In this document: positions 58,934 through 64,000 of the stretch, piece after piece
Numbering within the stretch: position 1 is the first letter of the stretch
Layout of the letters: every line of letters begins with the position of its first letter
Assembly: GCA_905221605.1 (NCBI GenBank)
Contig: CAJNDS010001879.1
Span: 62,001 to 126,000 of the forward strand
DNA: 64,000 bases
From: Symbiodinium natans
Taxonomy: Eukaryota > Sar > Dinophyceae > Suessiales > Symbiodiniaceae
Reading direction: 5' to 3'
Position numbers and translations under genes: made by a program
The notes under the pieces: generated by a model
Databases searched by the model: none
The model's input: the letters and a program-made list of their open reading frames with translations, nothing else
Told to the model about the DNA's origin: nothing

Positions 58934-61900
58934 ATGTTTCGATCGTTGCTCGCGGTGCTCGCTCTGTCGCCGGCCGTGGCCCACCCTCGGCGGCTGGGAA
59001 ACTCGGTAGGATGTTGGGACATCTTCTATGTTTCCCTTAGTGGGTTTAAGAGGATTTTGTTCGGGATATTTTTTTCAGAGGGTTACTCTATACCCTAAAC
59101 CCTAGACCCTAGACCCTAAACCCTAAACCCTAAACCCTAAACCCTAAGCCCTAAACCCTAAACCCTAAACCCTAAAGGTTTTTAAGGGCCATCCCAGGAA
59201 AGACGCCTTCTTTCGACTCCAGCGGCGCCAGGGAGACGCCGACCGGCTTCGGCATGGTCTCGCGCGCTGCTTGGTTTGAATAAATTGGTTAGTTTAGGGT
59301 TCAGGGTTTAGGGTTTAGGGTTTAGGGTTTAGGGTTTAGGGTTTAGGGTTTAGGGTTTAGGGTTTAGGGTTTAGGGTTTAGGGTTAGGGTTTAGGGTTTA
59401 GAAGTTTAAACATTTAGGGTTTGCGGTTTAAGGTTTAGGCTTTAGGGTTTAGGGTTTAGGGTTCAGGGTTCAGGGTTTAGGGTTTAGGGTTTAGGGTTTA
59501 CATGATTCTGTGATCATATGGTTATAAACTTGTTTCTACTCGATTTTCGTATTGTGCTAGAAAAGAAGCGTCCCCGCAGCCAGCCAAATCCCTTGAGCCT
59601 TTGCTTTATTACTACATTTATTAATATGGCGATTTTTTGTAATATATTATGAGATTATCATGTTACAGTTATTGTTACCATTTTCTGTTTTACATTTTAC
59701 AGAATAGAAACATTTCTTATTTGCTTAAATTCATTCACTGTTATATTGTTGTGTTTTTGTACAATGTTGTGCTTCATGTTACTACGTTTTTGTCAGTATG
59801 GTATTATGTTATTATGGTTTCATGTTATTATGCCAGAATGTTATTGTGTTACTATGCCATTCAGGCTATTTTAGCATTGCGTGTGTGCTTGTGTTACTGC
59901 ATTATTGTAGGATTAGATGGGTTATATGTTTAACTTTATTGTAGTAGTATGCTCTTATGAGCATTAAATGTGTAATTAGCATATTAGTACGTTGTTGTAT
60001 TCATATATTATGATATTCAATTGCTACAGAATAAATAAACAAATATATATATATATACACACGTACATTTGTTTTAAATATTCTTGTGTTTTTATACAGC
60101 TCTTTTATCATCGTAGTCATTACTATATTATTGTAGTACTACTATACTGTTTCATTATGATACCTTGCTTCATTTTTCATTGCATCATTTTAATGCTTAT
60201 GTAGTATATTCTATAGTTGTATCAACACATTTTTGCAAGTAGGCCCTTGCGATGTTTTTTGATTTTCCCTACCTGGGTTTAAGAGTACCATGTTTAGGGA
60301 ATTTTTCAGAGGGTTTCAAGGGCCACCCTAGCTATATGTCTAGGGTTGTTACAGTACAGTATGAGTATATGATACATATTGTTATTTACTTGCACATGTT
60401 TTATATTAGAAAACGAATATATTTCACACTATCATAGTATAGTAGTATACCTTTATCGGTTATGAATTTGTATCCTTATGTTATTACATTATTGTTTTTC
60501 ATAATGATATACCATTCTACAAGTAGATTTCTAGATTGCTATATTTTTACTATTATTGGTAGTATTCTTATTCATATCATTGATTGTATAGTCCTATATC
60601 AATACACCCCGAAGTTCTATTTCGTGTTATTCCTTTGTTTTTGTTTATTGAACTTGTCTATTAGTATATCATTGTTTCAGTACATCCTTCAAACTTTTGT
60701 TTCGGTAATTTGTGTTATTGCTATATTGTCTTTATACTGTCATGTGATTATGCTGGAATATTCTGAAATTTCCACATCAATATCTTGTTGTACCGAGGTC
60801 TACATCCCCTACAACACCTCCGAGCATGCTCTGGCTTTCGGCATGGGTGCTGCAGAGCAGGTTGCGTATGACCACGTGCAGAAGCGCCTTGCCGCAGATT
60901 GCCTTGTTCGGCTGTGGTGCTTCAATCGTGGAATACGTAGAAATATAAACTATACTGTATATGTGTATATGTGTATGTGTATATATATATATATGTGTAT
61001 AGGTATGCATATTCTTTCTTTCCGTATATCCAAGTGTCTTTTTGTTATACATGTATCTTACTCTCACTTTTTGCCTGCGCAGGTATGCCTACGCCGTGTC
61101 GGAGCAAGGCGTGCTGAACGTCATCGACTGGGACAACGTCACCAATCCCCAGGTGCTTTGGCGTTTCTATGATCAGGGTTCAGCCGGCCCCCTCCCCCCC
61201 CCAGTGGTCCCCCCCCCCCCCCCTTCCCGGTGGCGTGGTTGGGGTTTAGGGTTTCAAGTGGAGTGTTTTGGGGCTAGGGTCCAACAATCCCCCCCCCCTC
61301 CATGGTGTGGTTGGGGGGTTGGGGTTAGGGTGTAGGGTTTAGGGTAAGATTTAGGGTTAGGGTGATAAGGTTTAAGGTTTAGGGTTTAAGGTTTAGGGTT
61401 CGGGGTTTAAGTTCTAAGGTTTAGGGTGTATAGGGTTTATGGTTCAAGGTTTAGGGTTTAGGGTTGAGGGTTTAGGGTTGAGGGTTTAGTTTAAGCTTTA
61501 GGGGAGGGGGGGGGGGGGGATACCATGGTGGGGGGAGGGGGGGGGGGGAGGCTGGTGAACCGAGAGCCGGTATCATATATATATATATATAGATAATGTA
61601 TAATATGCATTTTTATATGTATATTTCTACTTTTTTTGTATATTCATACTTATATATATATATATATATATTCATATTCATATTCATGTTTATATCTATA
61701 TTTATATTCATAAGTTATTGGTCGGTTGTTCATGACATGTGGGCCGAGGTGCTGTCCAGCTTGGCCTATGACTTTGCGGGTGCGAAGCTTACCGACATCG
61801 AGATTTGCACTTCCCAGGGCGTGATGTTCATTGGGGCGGGCGCAGCAGACACGGTGAGCGATGGCACGGTTCACATCCTGTCCACCGTGCAGCGTTCTTC

Positions 61901-63009
61901 CCCTACCAAGCCCGTCAGCCAGGGAACGCTGGTGACAGGCTACGAATTGCTTAACAGAAAAATTATTCCTGCTGATTAAGGTTAATATAGGGATTATAGT
62001 TTTTTTATACTTCTTTTGGGGTTAAGCAAACAGTAGCAGGGCCATTGCCAGACATGATCTTGCCCAACAGCGACTGCACCAAGCTGGCCGTGGCCAATGA
62101 GGGCGAGGGGGAGTACGGCAGCTCACTGGTCGACCCAGAGGGCAGTGTCATGATCTTCCAGAGCGCTGACTGGAGCAATCCATCCAGTGCCAGCAAGAGC
62201 ACTGTTGCCCTGTCCGGGTACACTGACAGCGAGCTGATGGGTATGGGAGTGTGCCCTCGGCTGTCCAGTGCAAACCGGTGCAATTTTGTCTTACATGTTT
62301 TGGAGGCTCGCGTGTCGTGCAGCCGAGGCACTTGCCGTTGCCTCTGGATGCCATGGTGCCCCTCGCCCGCCTTGCGTCAGCTCCGTTTTAATATGCCCCA
62401 GCCACTTCAGGCTCTCGCGATTGATCCCGCTCCCAACCCCAAGCAAAGTTTTTAATGGTGCTCAGGTATTTCGATGACTACTCCAAGTGGAAGGACGACT
62501 TGAACTTTTCGACGGCCAGAACTACTTACTCCTCGGCCATGCGTCTTGGCTGTAGTGGCCCCACCCCCGCGTTGCCGCGTCGCAGGGTCTTGAGCTTGCA
62601 GGAACCTGGAACCTGAGTACCTCTCCTGGTCGGCCGATGACTCCACGCTGTTCGTGAACCTCCAGGAGAACAACGCCGTTGCCATCATCGACGCACCTTG
62701 GCCTAGGTGGGGTCTTGGAATTGTGCATATTTTCCCTTATTGGGTTTCAGCACATACTACTTAGGAACATTTATCGGAGGGCTTAGAAGCGCAACAGCAG
62801 TCACAGGAGTTCACAGATGTCGTCAGGGGGTTGCTACGAGTAGCAATCAGTCATCATTCACGTTCTGGCTATCGTATCCCTTTCCTAGCCAGCATCTTAG
62901 CTACACTGCGATTCTTAATATAAGTGCTGCTCCAAGTACCACCACCACCAGCACCACCACCACCAGCACCACCACCACCAGCATCACCACCACCAGCACC
63001 AGCACCAGC

Positions 63010-63040
<31 letters not shown>

Positions 63041-63078
63041 CCACCACCACCACCACCACCACCACCACCACCACCACC

Positions 63079-63137
<59 letters not shown>

Positions 63138-63284
63138 TACCACTACCACTGGACCACCACCACCACCGACGACGACGACGACACTGCCACTGCCACTGCC
63201 ACTGCCGCTGCCGCTGCCACTGCCACTGCCACTGCCACTGCCCCTGCCCCTGCCCCTGCCCCTGCCCCTGCCCCTGCCCCTGCC

Positions 63285-63338
<54 letters not shown>

Positions 63339-64000
63339 GCTCCTACTACTACATCTACTACATCTACTACTACCACCACTACTGATAATAGTATGTTTTG
63401 TCCTCGTTGTCATCAAGGTGCCAGCGTCGGGAAGCCCGACGCTCACCACGATCTCTGGCCTTGGCCTCAAGGACCATGCTCTAGGGGTCTCAGGGTTTAG
63501 GGTTTAGGGTTTAGGGTTGAGGGCTTAGGAAAGAGGCACGACTGCCAGAGGACCACGGAACCATTCCGATCGACGTCAACGCCGGTGACAAAGCCTGCGT
63601 GCAAGCCACGCACCTGTGGCTTCAGCCCATGTGACCGTAGTTGTTGCGCACCTTCCCCTGTTTTGCAAGGGTACACAGGTTGCTCTTATAGGTGCAGCCT
63701 AGGTACACTGGCCTCAAGGCCCTTCGCCAGCCTGATGCGATCCAGGCCGTAGAAGTGGATGGCAAGACCTACGTCCTCACTGCCAATGAAGGCGACGACA
63801 AGGCAAGGGACTGTCAGTCCTTCGCAGTGAGCCTGGGGCGGGGGGGAAGGGGGTGGGGGAGATCGCATGCAAATGCATGCGATTGCGTGCAGTGCATGTG
63901 CTTCGAAGGGCTATGGCGACTTTGAGGAGAAGCTGAAGCTCAAGGCCGGGGGTGCAGATGCATCCACCCCCGAACAGCGCAGCAGGGTCCGGCGCCCCCC
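58934..64000 (+). CDS. MSP130-like / choice-of-anchor I secreted protein (partial, 3' cut)
   Basis: Exons: 58934-59005, 59203-59256, 60798-60883, 61083-61152, 61749-61938, 62040-62277, 62466 to about 62550, about 62602-62706, 63418-63471, 63551-63630, 63703-63802, 63909-64000. The first exon is a signal peptide (MFRSLLAVLALSPAVAHPRR). Diagnostic blocks of the MSP130-like beta-propeller family follow in order: AFGMGAAEQVAYDHVQK, YAYAVSEQGVLNVIDW, KLTDIEIC, GTVHILSTVQRSSPTKPV, LPDMILPNSDCTKLAVANEG, DPEGSVMIF, DDLNFSTARTTYSS, LEPEYLSWSADDSTLFVNLQ, GLKDHGTIPIDVNAGD, LRQPDAIQAVEVDGKTYVLT, ANEGDDK, YGDFEEKLKLKAG. MSP130 proteins are cell-surface glycoproteins first known from sea-urchin biomineralization; the role here is unknown. 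Several introns use GC or GA donors. Borders around 62550-62602 and the frame across 62706/63418 are unresolved. Confidence 0.85.
59290..59500. repeat. TTTAGGG array in intron 2 of the MSP130-like gene
   Basis: About 25 units in two blocks with a degenerate middle (59395-59445), immediately after the donor region of intron 2 (59257-60797). Confidence 0.95.
59510..60790. other. AT-rich intron segment
   Basis: Strongly A+T-rich, dominated by TTATTA/TATTGT motifs, unlike the GC-rich surroundings. Several hydrophobic ORFs (for example 59649 and 60462) come from this composition and lack family or splice support. It includes a family F element (60255-60345: TTTTCCCTACCTGGGTTTAA ... GGGCCACCCTAG), also at 50415-50500 and 59023-59195. 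Confidence 0.6.
61153..61748 (+). other. Intron 4 of the MSP130-like gene with AGGTGCT direct repeat
   Basis: 596 bp, GT-AG. The direct repeat AGGTGCT spans both borders (61151-61157 and 61747-61753), as expected of a target-site duplication. The interior has poly-C runs (61195-61222), degenerate TTTAGGG copies, a poly-G run and (TA)n. No terminal inverted repeat is obvious. Confidence 0.6.
61939..62039 (+). mobile_element. Introner, family D, with GC 5' splice site
   Basis: This 101-bp intron begins GCTACGAATTGCTTAACAGA and ends GGGGTTAAGCAAACAGTAGC, AG. Its ends are inverted (GCTACGAATTGCTTAAC against GCTACTGTTTGCTTAACC). Only a GC donor (ACAG|GCTACG) keeps the frame, joining GTLVTG to PLPDMILPN, which fits the family alignment. 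GT donors nearby give the wrong phase. Confidence 0.75.
62935..63377. repeat. Zoned trinucleotide/hexanucleotide satellite in an intron
   Basis: About 440 bp in successive blocks: CCACCAGCA, CCA, CCACGA, CTGCCA, CCTGCC, CTCCTG, CTACTA. Each block is nearly pure. All frames are open, giving spurious T-, L-, P- or V-rich ORFs. It lies between the exons at 62602-62706 and 63418-63471. Confidence 0.95.
63472..63550 (+). other. 79-bp GA-AG intron containing TTTAGGG
   Basis: The direct repeat AGGACCA spans both borders (63470-63476 and 63549-63555). Splicing after AAG joins GLGLK to DHGTIPIDV, matching the family order. That requires a GA donor (AAG|GACCAT). The interior holds three TTTAGGG units. 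No GT in a usable phase is present. Confidence 0.65.

Larger units (their letters stand above)
46585..63540. repeat. Dispersed TTTAGGG / CCCTAAA arrays, right part
   Basis: The same interspersed heptamer arrays resume after the tandem-repeat block. Examples are 46585-46680, 46803-46832, 49481-49545, 53390-53475, 55080-55125, 58250-58345, 59100-59175, 59290-59500 and 63494-63520. They are absent from about 46835 to 49290, which holds the intronless GGT gene. In the MSP130-like gene they sit inside introns, including a 79-bp intron (63472-63550). Confidence 0.95.

Noticed and set aside
60462-61172. 236-codon hydrophobic ORF on +
   Set aside because: Starts in the AT-rich intron and runs through the exon at 60798 in the wrong frame; composition explains it.
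62707-63507. 266-codon Thr/Leu-rich ORF
   Set aside because: Intronic trinucleotide satellite between two MSP130-like exons; the frame does not match the exons.

Overview
This is a nuclear eukaryotic contig, most likely from a dinoflagellate or a close relative. The evidence is (i) hundreds of TTTAGGG/CCCTAAA heptamers (plant/algal telomere type) scattered through the whole window; (ii) a three-helix light-harvesting chlorophyll protein; (iii) introns that use GC and GA as well as GT 5' splice sites; (iv) genes read, as far as I can tell, all from the + strand in a close head-to-tail series; and (v) candidate introns made of short terminal-inverted-repeat elements flanked by short direct repeats ('introners'). 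The species assignment is inference.

Key to the layout: most short unique segments (30-120 bp) lying between a CCCTAAA tract on the left and a TTTAGGG tract on the right read as exons. Their introns typically begin G|GTTTAGGG and end with CCCTAAA ... AG. By joining such segments with compatible splice phases I could build several multi-exon genes. Short GC-rich segments are often open in more than one frame, so these models are hypotheses except where a protein family is recognisable.

Region by region. 1-9 kb: telomere-like arrays with two small anonymous genes (about 2.45-4.89 kb and 6.68-8.42 kb). 9.05-14.02 kb: an eight-exon gene that fuses a light-harvesting protein to a Rieske [2Fe-2S] domain; the last intron is an introner. 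14.6-21.3 kb: a long many-exon anonymous gene with a 430-bp tetranucleotide microsatellite in one intron. 21.6-25.2 kb: an eight-exon anonymous gene of 175 residues. 25.4-43.2 kb: further anonymous exons, introner-like elements and satellites. 43.37-43.46 kb: assembly gap (100 N), followed to about 46.5 kb by tandem repeats of quite different composition. 47.05-49.0 kb: a complete intronless gamma-glutamyltranspeptidase with signal peptide. 49.3-58.1 kb: several small anonymous genes. 58.58-58.83 kb: a 51-residue one-helix membrane protein gene. 58.93 kb to the window end: a secreted MSP130-like (choice-of-anchor I) beta-propeller gene with at least 12 exons, cut off by the window edge.

The recognised genes serve photosynthesis (LHC-Rieske), glutathione/gamma-glutamyl peptide metabolism at the cell surface or in the secretory pathway (GGT), and a secreted glycoprotein-type function (MSP130-like). 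They do not form one pathway. The most interesting content is the intron system: several families of TIR elements coincide with introns, and telomere-type repeats occupy intron ends or element centres. No rRNA, tRNA or CRISPR was found.
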